NCBI GenBank assembly: GCA_026936325.1
Contig: JAPTHN010000012.1
Span: 41,612,537 to 41,676,536, forward strand
Direction: 5' to 3'
Length of the DNA: 64,000 bases
From: Platynereis dumerilii
Lineage: Eukaryota; Annelida; Polychaeta; Phyllodocida; Nereididae
The stretch's first letter is position 1, and each line of letters opens with the position of its first letter. A program made the position numbers and the translations under genes. The notes beneath the pieces were generated by a model. It had not been told where the DNA came from. It searched no databases and saw only the letters and a program-made list of their open reading frames with translations. Shown here piece after piece: positions 1-13,269 of this stretch.

Positions 1-360
1 GCATGATGTTTTAACCATGTTTTGCACACTACCTGCAGTGTTTCATGATCCTTGCAGTCATCCCTCACCATCTATCACGCTGGTTGAAGCTGACACATCA
101 GTAGTTCCATAAAATCCATGAATTTTTACAGGTAGTTGCATTATGTATAGCAATGGGCCTCACACAGGGTCACTGGTTTACAACTGGGTCAAGGCCTAAC
201 ACTGGTCATTTGACTGTCAAGTTTTAAAATTACAAGAGTTGGCAGCGTCAATTGCCTGACAAGAAAATCACAGGACTCATGCAATTGAGAGTACCAATGA
301 ACTGGAGAGTACTGGGCAGTGCTGTCCTCTTTGGTAATTTTAAAACTTGATAGTGATTCA
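1..360 (+). repeat. Interspersed repeat family A, copy 1 (cut by window edge)
   Basis: Near-identical blocks recur at about 1640-1856 (same strand) and 22474-22880 (opposite strand), sharing the stretches around ACCATGTTTTGCACACTACC and CAATGGGCCTCAC. The distal part, about 205-350, is an inverted repeat whose arms read roughly TCAAGTTTTAAAATTAC and GTAATTTTAAAACTTGA, so it looks like a short foldback element within a longer repeat. No coding potential is seen. Confidence 0.7.
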
Positions 361-867
361 CACAGGTCTGATGGATATCACTGCATTACCGTCCTATGCA
401 TAGCATGGCCGGTAATTACCACTCAATAAATAAATAGTACATAATAATATATAATATGCCTGGTAACATTTAATTTTCGTTATTTACTTGAAAGATGAGC
501 AATCATGCAAAACGTTAGTTCTCATAGCAGGTGTACACATTTGAAATCAATTAGGTCTACTTCGTAAAATTTGACTTAATGTGTATTTGAATATCATAAA
601 ACAAATTTTGCCAGATAAAGTAAACATGTTGTAAAGGCAATGAAGATTTACAGGTCTGATAAATTTCGTGTGTAAGCTAGTGTTGTGTACATATGCGGAT
701 ATAGATTTAAATATATTTTAGTGTTCACTAATGTGATATATTACCTGCGGAAACATGTCACGCTGTCGTGCAGCATGTGTTGAACTGCTGTGCAAATTTG
801 ATTTAATGACAATTAATCAGGCAGATTGTTAAATAATTGCTTTGTCATGGTGATGGCTTTAGGCCAG
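361..867. other. AT-rich stretch without recognised genes
   Basis: No open frame with exon-like character and no repeat shared with the rest of the window was seen here. Confidence 0.4.
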
Positions 868-897
868 AGATAGATTAATAGACAAATAGATAGACAA

Positions 898-952
<55 letters not shown>

Positions 953-1025
953 TAGATAGATAGATACATACATACATACATACATACATACACACATACA
1001 TACGTACATACATACATACATACTT

Positions 1026-1074
<49 letters not shown>

Positions 1075-1094
1075 GGATAGACAGATAGATAGAT
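868..1094. repeat. GATA/CATA compound microsatellite
   Basis: Uninterrupted runs of GATA flank a central CATA/CACA block. Long YLSI-type reading frames on both strands are a by-product of the tetranucleotide and are not genes. The same GATA/TATC motif recurs at about 6347, 10308, 41150, 41472, 45700 and 53136. Confidence 0.95.
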
Positions 1095-1157
1095 ACTGTG
1101 CTGGCCAAAAGTTTGGAAACAGTGGGTTGCTCACCATTGGATTAGTGTTGTGCAACT

Positions 1158-1565
1158 TCAAGCACGAGGTATATATTTTTCACTATTTGGCATGTACACG
1201 AATTTGTAAACCTGCAAAAACGAACATATACACAAATTTAGCATTCGTGTAAGTGTGAAATATTGCTATTCCCGAATTTGTGTATGTGTAATTACGAACA
1301 TTGCAACCTTAAACTTGGCTAAAACTAACTCTAAACCTAATTTTAACACTAAACCCTAATTATATAGCACTTCCACGAATGTTAGTATTGGCAGATACAC
1401 GAATGAATAATAAAGCACATTCACGAGTGTTAGTTTTTAAATGTACACGAGCCCCTATGCTCGTTTTTTCATGTCCACGAATTCGTACATGCTCGTTTTT
1501 ACACCTCCACGAATTCGTGAACATGCCAAATAATGAAAAATATATACATGCAAGCACGAATGAAG
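1158..1565. mobile_element. Short palindromic (MITE-like) element
   Basis: The ends are inverted copies of about 45 bases: AAGCACGAGGTATATATTTT at the left, and the matching AAAATATATACATGCAAGC at the right. The interior is rich in the short word CACGAAT or CACGAATTCGTG. Non-autonomous DNA element by structure; no transposase is present and the superfamily is not assignable. Confidence 0.6.
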
Positions 1566-1639
1566 TCACCAATAGACATATGGGCCTGTCATGGCAAACT
1601 GATAAGAGTACGAAAGTAGAAATGTAAACAAAAGGCCTT

Positions 1640-1856
1640 CTGAGGACTGAATTCTATGTTTAACAGTGTTTTAACCATGTTTTGCACACTACCTGCAGTG
1701 TTTCATGATCCTTGCAGTCAGTTGTTCTGTAAAATCCAATGAATTTGTACAAGTAGTTTAATCATGTGTGGCAATGGGCCTCACCGGTCTGCAACTGGGG
1801 ACAAGGGCCTTAAACTGGCCATCTGAGGTTTTTAGTTTAAATTTCCCAAAGAGGGC
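1640..1856 (+). repeat. Interspersed repeat family A, copy 2
   Basis: Matches the window start over most of its length (ACCATGTTTTGCACACTACC, CAATGGGCCTCACC) but lacks the inner foldback part, ending near AATTTCCCAAAGAGGGC. Shorter than the copy at 22474-22880. Confidence 0.7.
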
Positions 1857-2690
1857 AACATAATTTTGATCTCTTGCCTTACATATTGATGTCTACAGGG
1901 CAATACATTTGATTTGCCCTCTCCAGGTACAGTACAACCCAATAAATTTTCCTAAATCTCATGCCCTCAGGAAGATGCCCTCACTTCCAACCACTCACCT
2001 CTATGCTAGAGCCCTCACTTGCTCTCACTTCTATGCCCTTCTGGGGAAACCCCCTACACTCCTATCCTCTGGTGCTAATTAAACACAACAACAGTGGGAA
2101 CTGTTAATTGTAATATTGTTCAATGTCTTGCAATTATGTTGGTACATTAATTCCTCCACTCAAGTCAATTAAAAGTAAATTAGGTGATAATAATTGTATA
2201 GCCCTTGCAATGAAGGTTCAGTAAATAGATAGTTCCATTTTATTGATAAATACACTTTAAAGGATCTCAATTAAGAAGTGTTTTGCGAAAAATCCATGGC
2301 TCTGCTCTGATATCTTCTGATTGACAGTGTTCATGAGGCTCTCTTATGTAACAGGTGACAGGATTTTAATCTTGTTATATTGTTTTACACTGATTGCCGG
2401 GTGCAATGATATGCAAAAGAGGTCAGTGGCCGGCTGTAGTCCCCTGTCTTAAACCTAAGGTCAATACACTCTGCACTTGACACCTATTTAAATGTGATTA
2501 AAACGGTATTCTCATTCGAAGGGTTGTGTGACCATTTTCTACATTACGTTGTCTTCTTTAATTCCATGCTTCATTGAGTAACATCGAATGCATGAACACT
2601 GAAAGGCAAGACAAACTTCATAGCACTTAATGTTGTCTGCTTACAAGAACCACATGCCTGAGAGTGAGTTATAAACAACATTTGCCGTAT
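1857..2690. other. Gene-free stretch
   Basis: Low-complexity CT-rich sequence near 1970-2050, with nothing gene-like on either strand. Confidence 0.4.
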
Positions 2691-3440
2691 AGGTGACTCA
2701 TATTTAAGTGGAGGTGGTACAGGCAAATCAAACTTAATAGGATCTGAGACAAATACATGTATCCCAATTTTAAAGTTTGTTGGGCTTACTATGACTCATA
2801 TATATGCACATACAGTTGATGACCCATATGTCTGAGAGAATATCTTAATGTAGTTGCATCATTTGCTTTATTGTAAATTAGAACAGTTCCACTTCTTATA
2901 TCTGGTAGAGGTGGAGAAGGATAAACAAACATAATCCAAACTAAGACTGAAAACCCAATTAAGCTTGTTGGGCCTACTATGACATATATTTATGCACTTG
3001 CAGTTGGGTCATATAGACCTACCTGTTAATGTAGTTACTTCAATTTGCTTAATTGTGAAATTACAACAATTCCATTTGTTATATCAGGCAGAGGTGGTGT
3101 AGGCAAAACAAACTTAATTGATTCTATTAATGATAATATATCCCAATTTAGTTTGTTGGGCCTACTAGTACTATGATACATATACATATGCACATGCAGT
3201 TGATGACTCATATGTCTGAGAGTCAGACATATACCTCATAATGTAGTTACATCACTTTGCTCAATTGCGAATTAGAACAATTCCATTTGTTAATTTTTAT
3301 ATCTGGTAGATGTGGTGTTGGCAAAACAAACTGAATAGATTCTGAGACTGATATCCTAATTTTGGAAGTTTGTTTGACCTACTATGACACATATTATATG
3401 CACATAAAGTTGGTGACTTACAATTGCACTAACAATTAAA
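2690..3440. repeat. Degenerate tandem array, period about 190-215 bp, four units
   Basis: The words TTTGTTGGGC (or close variants), CCTACTATGAC, TATGCACA, GTTGATGA and ATCTGGTAGAGGTGG recur in the same order, with the TTGTTGGG anchor near 2777, 2965, 3153 and 3369. Units are diverged and carry small indels. No coding function is seen. Confidence 0.75.
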
Positions 3441-3493
3441 AATTAAAAATGGAGGTCTCAATTCTAATTAATTAAATTAAATTGAATATCAAA

Positions 3494-3859
3494 TCAGACA
3501 AACACAATATCACAGACTTTGAAGCTTTGCAAATACAGGAGATGAAATGCGTTAACAACGTATGACACATGACAATGATATGTGCAGATGTCCAAGCCAT
3601 TTTGGTAGTACTTTTCTTGTCCCATACACCAGGTGGCAGTACACTGCCCAGTGCAGTCCTCTGGTGGTTGAACACTGACTTGTAGACCATAATGATTGCA
3701 GATTAAGTTACGTCCTTTAACTGAAACTAATGTCAGCCTTCTTGTATCTCTGAAGTTGAACCTTATCTGCTTCTTTCCGTCATGAGTTTTCATTCCCGTC
3801 ATAAAGACCTTCGTGGTTGAGTAGTTGTTGCCATTCCGAATTTTCACAGCTACTCTCAT
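3494..3859 (-). CDS. 3'-terminal exon of an unrecognised secreted-protein gene
   Basis: The open frame of 121 codons on the minus strand begins directly after an AG acceptor (CTGAATCAG, then ATGAGAG) and ends at its own stop. It has the character of an extracellular beta-rich domain: alternating hydrophobic strands (VAVKIRNG, KVFMTGMK, RRLTLVSVKG) followed by a Cys-rich tail with CTGQC, TWCMG, DICTYHCH and a final FKVCDIVFV. I do not recognise the family by name. The PAN-like exon at 4399-4567 lies 540 bp upstream on the same strand and probably belongs to the same gene, but its phase-1 donor does not join in frame with this acceptor. A further exon, or another acceptor a few bases in, is needed. 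The first ATG need not be a start codon. Confidence 0.5.
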   Translation of the reverse strand: MRVAVKIRNGNNYSTTKVFMTGMKTHDGKKQIRFNFRDTRRLTLVSVKGRNLICNHYGLQVSVQPPEDCTGQCTATWCMGQEKYYQNGLDICTYHCHVSYVVNAFHLLYLQSFKVCDIVFV

Positions 3860-4398
3860 CTGATTCAGGTGTATAAGCAGTTAGGCCTAAAATATAAGGT
3901 AAAGCTAGGTTACCGAAGTCTGAAAACATTTTTTGGAAATGTTAAAAAAAATTTAGGTGCCTGAAAGAAATACAGAAATACTTTCCGGGCAGTATTGAAA
4001 TAAATGATTTCTGCTTGGGGTAGTCTTATTTCTGAACAAGATGTTGCCACCGTGAAATAAATTATTTTCTGCCAAGGAAAGCTCCAAGCCCCCCCCCTGG
4101 ATATAAAATCGTCACCCCTTACTGTGTTGGCCGCTACCTCTTTGAATAAGTATAAACAAGTCTTTAGTGTTGTGACCAAGTTTTTTATTTCACACATCGA
4201 TCAAGCTTTGTCTTAGTATCATTCATTATTATTATAATGCAATTCTTTTTAGAAAATTTGAACAATTGACTCCTTGCAGTGCTGTGACAAAAAAGGTAAA
4301 AAAAATTTGATCAGCAATTTTTTATGGTCACCTGCTCTAGCCCTATAGTCCTTAAAATGAAAAATTAAAAAATCGGATAAAAATCGACCGCAGCTCAC

Positions 4399-4567
4399 CT
4401 AAAAGGCACAAGGTTATACCAGTGTGAAAGGTCACAGAATTTTCTGCAAGTATCTTCTGTTTCAAGATACACCGTGATGCGTAAGGCACAAAGAGGAGTG
4501 CGATACAGCGGTCTTCCTTCCGACATCTTCTAATACATTCGTCCAGGGACGTGATTGGTTCTAATCT
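4399..4567 (-). CDS. PAN/apple-like domain exon
   Basis: A 169-bp minus-strand exon with a clean acceptor (TTTTTCAG before AGATTAG) and donor (TTTTAG before GTGAGC). It encodes 56 residues plus one base (phase 0 in, phase 1 out). The peptide has the spacing typical of a PAN/apple domain: SLDECIRRCRKEDRCIALLF, then SRCILKQKI. These domains are disulfide-rich adhesion or binding modules in secreted or cell-surface proteins. The remaining upstream exons, including any signal peptide, were not found. Probably the same gene as the exon at 3494-3859; see the phase caveat there. Confidence 0.6.
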
Positions 4568-6348
4568 CTGAAAAATGAGTAGATATGTCAATTTTTCAAC
4601 ACTGTACAAAGACTTTTGCCACAAAACATCACTATCCTGGCGCTGGCCGATAACACCGTGTTTTATGTGTGCTTTTTTGCATTTTTATTGATAACTCGTC
4701 ATAAATTTACATAATTGGAAAGATGAACCCCAAACATGCCTTGTTCATCAAGGTGACAAACAGAATTTTCTTGTTTGACAGATGGACAAACATTTTTATT
4801 TGGCCATTAATTATTTTGTACATACTATATAATAAGTTCATATATATCAAATAGATTATCTAATGGCCAAGGAGGCACTCACTAAGTCAGCTAGCTGACG
4901 CTATCGTGGGTGCCCCCTTGTCAGAATTACAATGCAAATATTACTTAGACATACATGAGATAAAAATAAAGTTATGGTTTGAGAAGTATAAGAAGTAGTT
5001 GAGAGGAGATGAGGTTATGAAAGATGAGATGATGTGATGAGAGAAAGCCTAACACGCATTATGATTAATGTTTAGATGTTCATTTACATGTTTATTTACT
5101 ACCCTACTAAAAAAAGAGGACAGAAAAAAAGTTTTCTTTTTTTACCTTACACTCGTCCACAAACATAGCAATTTGATATTGTACAATCAATTTTATAGTT
5201 ATTTATTAGATATTTCTTTGTATACAGTAAGAAGCCGAATTCAGAGTGTGTGATATCAATTACTATAGCTTCAATAGGTATCGAGATATAGCCAACTGAA
5301 AATTATGTTCTTGTGCACAGCCGGTCTGTAATTTGGTGAGCATATTATGGACTTCCAGCTTGAAACAAGCATTTCTTCATTGATTTTCAAAACGTGCAGC
5401 TAATTTTTGTTATGCCAAAACCTGAACAGAGAAAAAATCTTTATTTTTTGTAATTGTGTCGAATCCGGTGTATGTTCACCAAAATCGAATCAGTTCTTCC
5501 TTGCGGTGATTGCAGAAATCCTGCGCAGTTTCATTAGAAAAGAAAATTGCAGCGGTTTTTCCGTAATCGAGTTGACAGACAAGCAGACTGACAGACATCT
5601 GTGCATGGAAACATTATCAACAAAAATTAATACACCACATAAGGCCTACCAGACGATGGAAGGATAAAGTATAACTATGTCTATTGAGGCATTAGATGTT
5701 GGGGGGGGGGGGGCAGGGGGGGGGTATGGGAGCAGGGAATTCAAATATAAAATGGCCAGGGGACACCATCAGTGCATTCATAATTTAAGAATTGCAGTAG
5801 AGGACAAAGATCTTCATTGACAGGAACTGTATATTGTCCAAGTATATTACAAAGGAACAATATCTTTTGTTTATGCTCTAGGCTTTGTCTGCGCTGTTAG
5901 CTTTAGTCGTGAATGGCAGTATACATCGCTTTCATCACTCTTTATATCTTACTAGAATTACCCAGTGATAAATGAATGAAGGAGGCGGAGTGCAATTCCA
6001 ATAGGATTTCCTCTTCGGATGCGATAATTAGCTGAGACAGACAGTCATGTGGCTGGGAGAAGCGGTGACATCGCTGCGGTATGGCATTGTTTAAAGATGT
6101 GCGAGAATACATTTGTTTTCATAGGAAGTGGGGAAGGGTACATATATTGTAGGTAGATAGCTGCATAGATAGACATGAATCACAAATTTATTGCTTGAAG
6201 TTTAACCCGTCTGACAAAACGCATAGTTGTGTTAGTTTATTGTGAGAGGACTTTTTTTTTTTGTATGTTATTTAAACATGTTAAATAAAAGAACCAAAAA
6301 ATCTATGGATGTATATGTCTAGCTATGTAATAGTATATTTCGACCTAT

Positions 6349-6408
<60 letters not shown>

Positions 6409-8270
6409 GTGTCTATCTACCTATCCATCTATGCATGTATCTATCTATATATCAATGGGGCCTCAATCTATCTATCTTTGAATGATGAATGTATGAATTT
6501 ATTCATGTACCAATTAAGAGATTCATCATTGATGAAAAGTGCAATTGTTCATTATGTAAGATTGTAAAGGCTTTGACTTTGAGGATGGTTTAATTCTCTC
6601 AATGAGGTGTGAGTTTGTGTTTTGACAGGTGTCAAGGTGAATTGCACTTAATACAGTGACACATTGCTGGAAGTGGCTTGGGGTCAATGTAAATTTATAT
6701 AGCCTAATATCATGAAGAAATGACCATTAATTGGGTTAAGACACACAAATAGAGCATGTTCATGGCAGACAGACAGTGACAAAGGGAGGCCTATATATAT
6801 GTTGCAGTTTGGCTGCCGTGAATGTAATACATGTAAAAGAGCGCGAAAATGTTGGATCTTTGGATCTCCTTTAGTTTCGTAGGAGGCCTATAAATATATA
6901 AATAAATGAAGTAACATGGAAAATGACGAATTTTGGTGAATAAAATGCCTTAGATAGCGGTTTAGAGGTCTACAAAGTTTTAGTGATGTATTTAAAAAAG
7001 TGAAAGCAGGAGAAGATTTTTTATGAAACATTTTAAGGGATAGGTGTGGAAGACAACTGCCCACCTCGTATCTTGAATTTTGGTAATTGGATCAGTGAAT
7101 CGAAGGCAAAAAGGACCATTAAATTGATTGTAACTTCAGTTCATCTGAAAGGTATGTTGGGAAAAAGAGTTAATGTGTATATGAGATGGGGTGAGGACTG
7201 GCAGAACTGTTGTAAGTCTTGGACAAAAATGCACTGTCAGGCCAGCCAGAGGCTGATCTATATCAGGAGAAGGGGGACTGAAAAGTGCACTGTTTCAAAG
7301 GAGAAATTAGGGTGGTGTGGGTGGTATGGGTGAGTTGGTAATATGAATATGAGAAGTAGTAATGTTTTGATGCACATTGTGTTGTGTCACGGGAAGGAGG
7401 TGAAAATTTGGTGGGTTCTGAGGTGGGACCGCACATGCTGCATATGCCACTGGCCTTACACCTTTATTTATCAGCCCATTCTCCACCCCAGAATGAAATA
7501 CGTACTTTATGGACTTTTTACACCTAGATATAACCACCGGTCTTCATTCTGAAGGAACAAGAAGGACGTCCTTCATTCTCATGTATAGATCACAGTACTG
7601 TTGAGAATGAACACCGGCCTTAATTTCTACACATTTCTACAAAATAAAAGCTGGTATTCATTTTCTCAACACCAGAATGACAATGAAGGGTGGTCTTCAT
7701 TGTGAAAGCAAATTAAATACTGCATTTTATTATCTAGCCTATTGTAGAAAATGAAGGACAGTCTTCATATCCAGTCAAATTGTTATTACCTCAGACCAAT
7801 ACCCTCAATTAATATCACTCTTCATTTTTAAAGTGTGTTCTTTTTTGCATGAATGAAAGACCTATATTTTGTCAATTAAGATTGAGCTTTATTTTCAGTA
7901 AACATCAATATTGAATCCTACAGCCCTCATTTTCGAAATTAGGGTAGGTTTATGAGAATGTAGTCTATCCAGGAGGTGTGATCCGGATTTTTGTGTTGGG
8001 TATGGCAGTACATTCAGCCTAGAAAATAAATTTTTTGCCGAGATATTACGGGGGGAGAGGGTGGTGTGCTCCATACCCCCCCCCTCCGACTCTACCACTC
8101 CTATCTGATTTACTGAACTCATCTAGTTTTAAGTTCACTCAATATTTTCATTATAGTGCTGCACTTTTGAAGGGGTGGTGGTATTTACTCTTAATAACCC
8201 CCCCCCCCACTTTTTCCCGGTTTGGTAGCTAGTCGAATCCATGGTTGCATGGGGGGGGGGTATTAGAGGG
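4568..8270. other. Gene-free stretch with poly-G and TATC runs
   Basis: Contains a G-run near 5700-5727, a TATC microsatellite at about 6347-6450, and a region at 7500-7760 where words such as GGTCTTCATT and GAATGAA recur loosely. Other exons of the PAN gene could lie here but none could be supported. Confidence 0.4.
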
Positions 8271-8271
8271 T

Positions 8272-8507
8272 GGACCTGAGCAATGATGCATTCAATGGAC
8301 ATCACTTGGGTTAGATAATCAGGAAAGGGGTAATTGAAACACTAGTGATACGATAAACTAATTTTTATAAACGTTTTTAAAATTCACTCCGTTAAAAAAA
8401 AAATATATTATTAATGATGTGTTATTTTTATAAGTTATTATATTTGCAGAACTACAACATAAAATATAACAACATTTATGTCCATTGACTGCATCATTGC
8501 TCAGGTC
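8272..8507. mobile_element. Short palindromic (MITE-like) element
   Basis: Inverted ends of about 29 bp: GACCTGAGCAATGATGCATT at 8272 and AATGATGCAGTCAATGGACA, read on the minus strand from 8507. The interior is AT-rich with no coding capacity. Confidence 0.6.
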
Positions 8508-9279
8508 ATTGTCAGAATTATAGGGGTAGTGTCTTATCTAATTATCATTTCTTGTACCCCTTCCATTGTAATACATGTATAATAGCATTTATTAGATAAT
8601 TATAGCTGACCTATTTACATATCTGCAAGTTATATTCAATATTGATAGACTGTATTCTTATAAATATTACAGACTTGATCTGAGAACAGTTCATTAAGTT
8701 GATTTTGGCATATTTGAATTATTAACAAAACTCAGACTTTTTCCAATTAGCAATAAATCACCAAAAATTCGGTTTTACTTTCTTTTAATCATATACCAAT
8801 AATGTTGATTTTACCATTTTGTAAGTATACTATGCTTAATTGTATATAAATGAAATTCTTTATCATGAAAATAATTAGGAATTTAGACCCATTCCCATTT
8901 TGGACTTCAGCAGCCTGAGGATATACATTTCCTTACTGAAACCATGCGTGTTAGTTCTGCCATTCCTGTCTATTGTAATCTTTCAGTCATGTTATAACCA
9001 TTGAATTAACTAAATTATGCTGTATTATATGTAATAGATACAGTAACTTCATCTAAATATAAACAAATTGTGTTAAAAGCCATCAAAAATCTGTGATTTT
9101 GCTGGTTTTTTTTGAGTTTTTTTTATGCAATCCACACATTTGTTGGCAATCCCACGGCTTTCCTAGGGTAATAGAACCTATTGAACTCACTTAATAATGA
9201 TAAACATTTGAATAGAGACACCCCCCTCCCCCGCCTCGAATAGAGCCCTGCTGGAAGGTCTTCCAAAAATATGCAAGGG

Positions 9280-9489
9280 GTGGGGGGTTGATGGATGATT
9301 GGGGCTTTACGTCCTGTATATATATGCACTTGATAGGCTAATTAGGACAGGAGGAGGACATGGCAATGAGGTGAAGGATGATTGAAACAGGCGTCCAACA
9401 TAGGCCCAGGTGACCCAGCAAGAGCTGGATTCGAACTCTGGTCCAAGCGATTGGCAGTCCAGGACGCTACCACTATACCAACCCTCCCC
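9280..9489 (-). mobile_element. tRNA-derived SINE (family S2), minus strand
   Basis: Read on the minus strand it starts with a tRNA-like head (A-box region near 9470, then GGATTGCCAATCG-type sequence and the B box GAGTTCGAATCC). The body (GCCTGTTTCAATCATCCTTC, CCTGTCCTAATTAG) ends in ACAGGACGTAAAGCCCCAAT. The same unit is found at 51658-51870 (plus strand) and 51385-51657 (minus strand, interrupted). Confidence 0.75.
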
Positions 9490-9522
9490 CCACTTCTAAT
9501 CCAGTAAATTTGGTAGATAATT

Positions 9523-9776
9523 CTGTGGAGGAGGGAAGAATGGGTGAAGGGAGGAAAGGAGCAGGGAGCAGGAAGGGAGGAAGGGAGCAGACAGGAGAGG
9601 AGGAGGGGAGGCAGGGAGAAGAGATAAAGGGACGAGGGGAGGAGGGAGGAAGACAGGAAGGTAGAAAGGAGAAGGGAGGAAAGGAGGAGAGAGGAGGGGA
9701 GAGGGGAGGAAAGGATGAGGGATGTATGGGAGCGAGGGGGGGGAGGAGCAAGAAAGTTGCGTTGGGGAGGAAGCTA
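9523..9776 (+). repeat. Polypurine G/A-rich tract of about 250 bp
   Basis: The plus strand is almost entirely purine, built of GGGAGGA, GGAAGGGA and GGAGAGGA variants. Frames on both strands are open only because of the composition. Such tracts can form triplex (H-DNA) structures. Confidence 0.85.
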
Positions 9777-10442
<666 letters not shown>

Positions 10443-12817
10443 CGATCTTATGAGTGCTTCTTGCAGACATGCACTGGATCATGGAATGTACCTTGTGAGG
10501 TCCTACAGTATAACCCAAAAGTAAAGTGAGAAGATTTTCTGTCAGAAGTCGTCTGTTTAGATCTACCTATTTTGCCCTACTTTCTCCTCTCCACCCCAAA
10601 TCTCCTTACAACTGCCTTTGACTACTTACCACAACTCTACCCCATATTAATAAGTCTAGCAAAGGGGCACAATGTCAGAGAAATCAAACACAACTGGGTT
10701 GATAATATTTTAATTGGTACTGACCTAATGTAAATTTAAAAGGTATTTTAAAGTTGGTAAAGGTATAGAAAGTGATTTTGAGGAAGTCAAAAGGTGTGAA
10801 AGTGTTGAGTAATGGCTGTTCAAAAACAGCCATTTGTAATTCTCATTATTCTTCAACTGTAAAATGTGCCTATAGATATTGTTTACAAACCTCTATATCA
10901 TTCCACTTCATATCTATGTCTTCTATGCAGACCAAGTATTTACCTGGAACAGAACATTTAAAAAAGAATAAGGCCAATATGAAATGTGCTCCTAGAAATG
11001 TAAGGTAAAAAAAAATTCCAAAAAAGTTAGGGGCTGACCAGATAATCTTTAGGGGGAGGGGGGCTATGGATTTTACCCTCGGGACGAACTGTTTTCATGT
11101 ACAAAGCAACAACAAACTGGTTTTTTTTTCATGTGGTAATGCATGCCTAACTTTTTATCAAGATTTTAATATTATAGTACCCAGGTTACTGGTACTGATG
11201 GAAACTTTTTTATATTTGATATGCTGAACACACTTTTTTTTCAGTGTCAAGGGGGAAACAAACATTCAATAGGAAAAATTAAATGTTATAAAACCCCCAA
11301 TTGGAAAGTAGAAATTGATGACCACATAAGTAAAAAAAACATTTATAAGCAAAATTTCAGCCAAATTGGTTGCCCAAAGCCTTTGAAGCTTATAATGTAA
11401 TTGCTCATTCGCACAACTGAATAATTTATCAATTTTCTGGATCTTTTTCAGAAGTGAATATATTTTTTTTTTTTTTAGAATATGATAAGGTTTGCATGGC
11501 AAAGTAATGCGTTGGGATGATTTTTGATTTACCATTCATAGTATGTGCAATACGTGCCTGTTTTTTAATGAAAAAAATGCTTGATAATAATCAACAAATT
11601 AATTGACCAATGAAATATCTTTGCTAACCTGTTACAAAACTTAGTTGGTCAAAAAGAATGTCAGGACCAGATTGGGTATACTGGACATACTAAGATAAAG
11701 GTAATTTGATCAAAATAATTAGGCGTTATTGCATTATTTGCAAATACTGATGATTTTGAGGTCTGCTGATTGAAAATCACATGTTAAGGCAATTCATTAG
11801 ATATAAGTATCAGTTTCTCTGGCCAGTTTTCTCAATGTCTCCGTCATTTTTTGGTGGGGCTGCAGCCCCACCTATTTGTTTGACCAAACTCAAGAGATTT
11901 TGCTATAAAACAAGCTTGTTGATTGGTCCACGAAGATTGTCGACCTAATTCGTGCATTTCCATGAATTTGGTATCAGAGGACGTTGCAGATTGGCTTGGT
12001 CAACCCTTGGAAGAATAAGCACCTGGAATGGAAACTTCATTAAGTTGTAAAACTATTATCATTACCTGGTCATTAACAAAGTTTCATATTGGCCAGAGCT
12101 GGCCCAAAATCACTAATTAATTGTTAATCACATATTTTGTTTGATGTTCACTCTGCGCTTCAGTGAACACTCAGCATCTTCATTTTCACCCCATTCTGAA
12201 AAAGATGCTGCTAATAATATTTTCTTATTTTTTTGTGCCTTGGACTTATCACTCACTTTGATATATTCACCAAGTTCTAACATTTCCAGACATATTTTTC
12301 TTTTGACTGTAGGCCTGTAATTTCCCGACTGAGGCAACAAAATGGGTATAAATGAAGCAAAAGATACTTTTTTTAAACCTTAATAAACCATAAAATCCAT
12401 CAAAAGCCGTAGATGAGACCACATTCATTAGAAAGCTGAGAATTAGATCTTTCTGGTGGTTATACTGGCTTAATCTTCGAATTTCCTCGAATTGAGTTAT
12501 AAGCATTTAAATATGGTAAATTTGAGCATTCAGATGAAACTGGTCAGAGGTCAATAAATTATTATCACAACTTCAGAACCAGTGAGGCCACAGAAATGGC
12601 AGACCCAATTTTAGAAATCATTCAAAATATTATGTTTTCTTGTCATAGTTTAGCAAGTGTGTGGTAATATCTTATGAATTTTAAAAAAATTAATAATTTT
12701 GACATCAAGTCTATTGTTCCTTTAAATCTTGAGAGGGAAATCGAGGTAATTACTGCTCTTATTTCAGGGCAATAAAATAGTCATTAGGACTATACCGAAA
12801 ATCAGTAGACATGATGG
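10443..12817. other. Gene-free stretch
   Basis: AT-rich with homopolymer runs. The minus-strand frame at 12128-12340 has a somewhat exon-like composition and an internal GTGAGT, but no recognisable domain, so it is not called. Confidence 0.35.
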
Positions 12818-13159
12818 TTGTTGATTTTGCTGAAACTTTTCCCGTCTATATATAAGATTACAATGCAAGATTCAAATCAGAGAAATTTAGAAAAAGGATT
12901 TTTGGACCATCCCAAATTAAACTCCCAACGATCATCTGATCGGCCTCTTATAAATGTAGCATGGAAGTACAAGGTCTTAGCTTCGCATCTTCTTACCGAA
13001 TGTGAATTGGGGACTCCAGATCACAAAGCCCATGAACATGATACAGCTTTTCATCATGATGCTCTCAAAATATTCACCTTTGCAGAGGTGCTAGTGGAGT
13101 TATGCGGATTGGTAAATTCTGAAAAAAAAAATCAATTCATGGGAGAATTGTTATTATAA
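12818..13159 (+). other. Open frame of unknown status
   Basis: A 113-codon frame whose second half (from about 12900) reads like a real protein: DHPKLNSQRSSDRPLINVAW, then HLLTECELGTPDHKAHEHD. A possible acceptor (TTCAAATCAG) lies near 12880 and a possible donor (GCAGAG before GTGCTAG) near 13090, so it could be a single exon. No family is recognised and no partner exons were found. It could equally be chance. Confidence 0.2.
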
Positions 13160-13269
13160 ACAGGTAAATGCAGAGTGCATAAAAATAATCATGCATACAT
13201 TGGCTGACCCTGGTAGGGGCTTAGGCCGATCCAGGTAGAGGCATGGGGGCCCAGGGCTTAGGTGTCCCT

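Noticed and set aside
813-1161. Long open frames rich in YLSI, on both strands
   Set aside because: They are translations of the GATA/TATC microsatellite; the same pattern appears at every such tract in the window.
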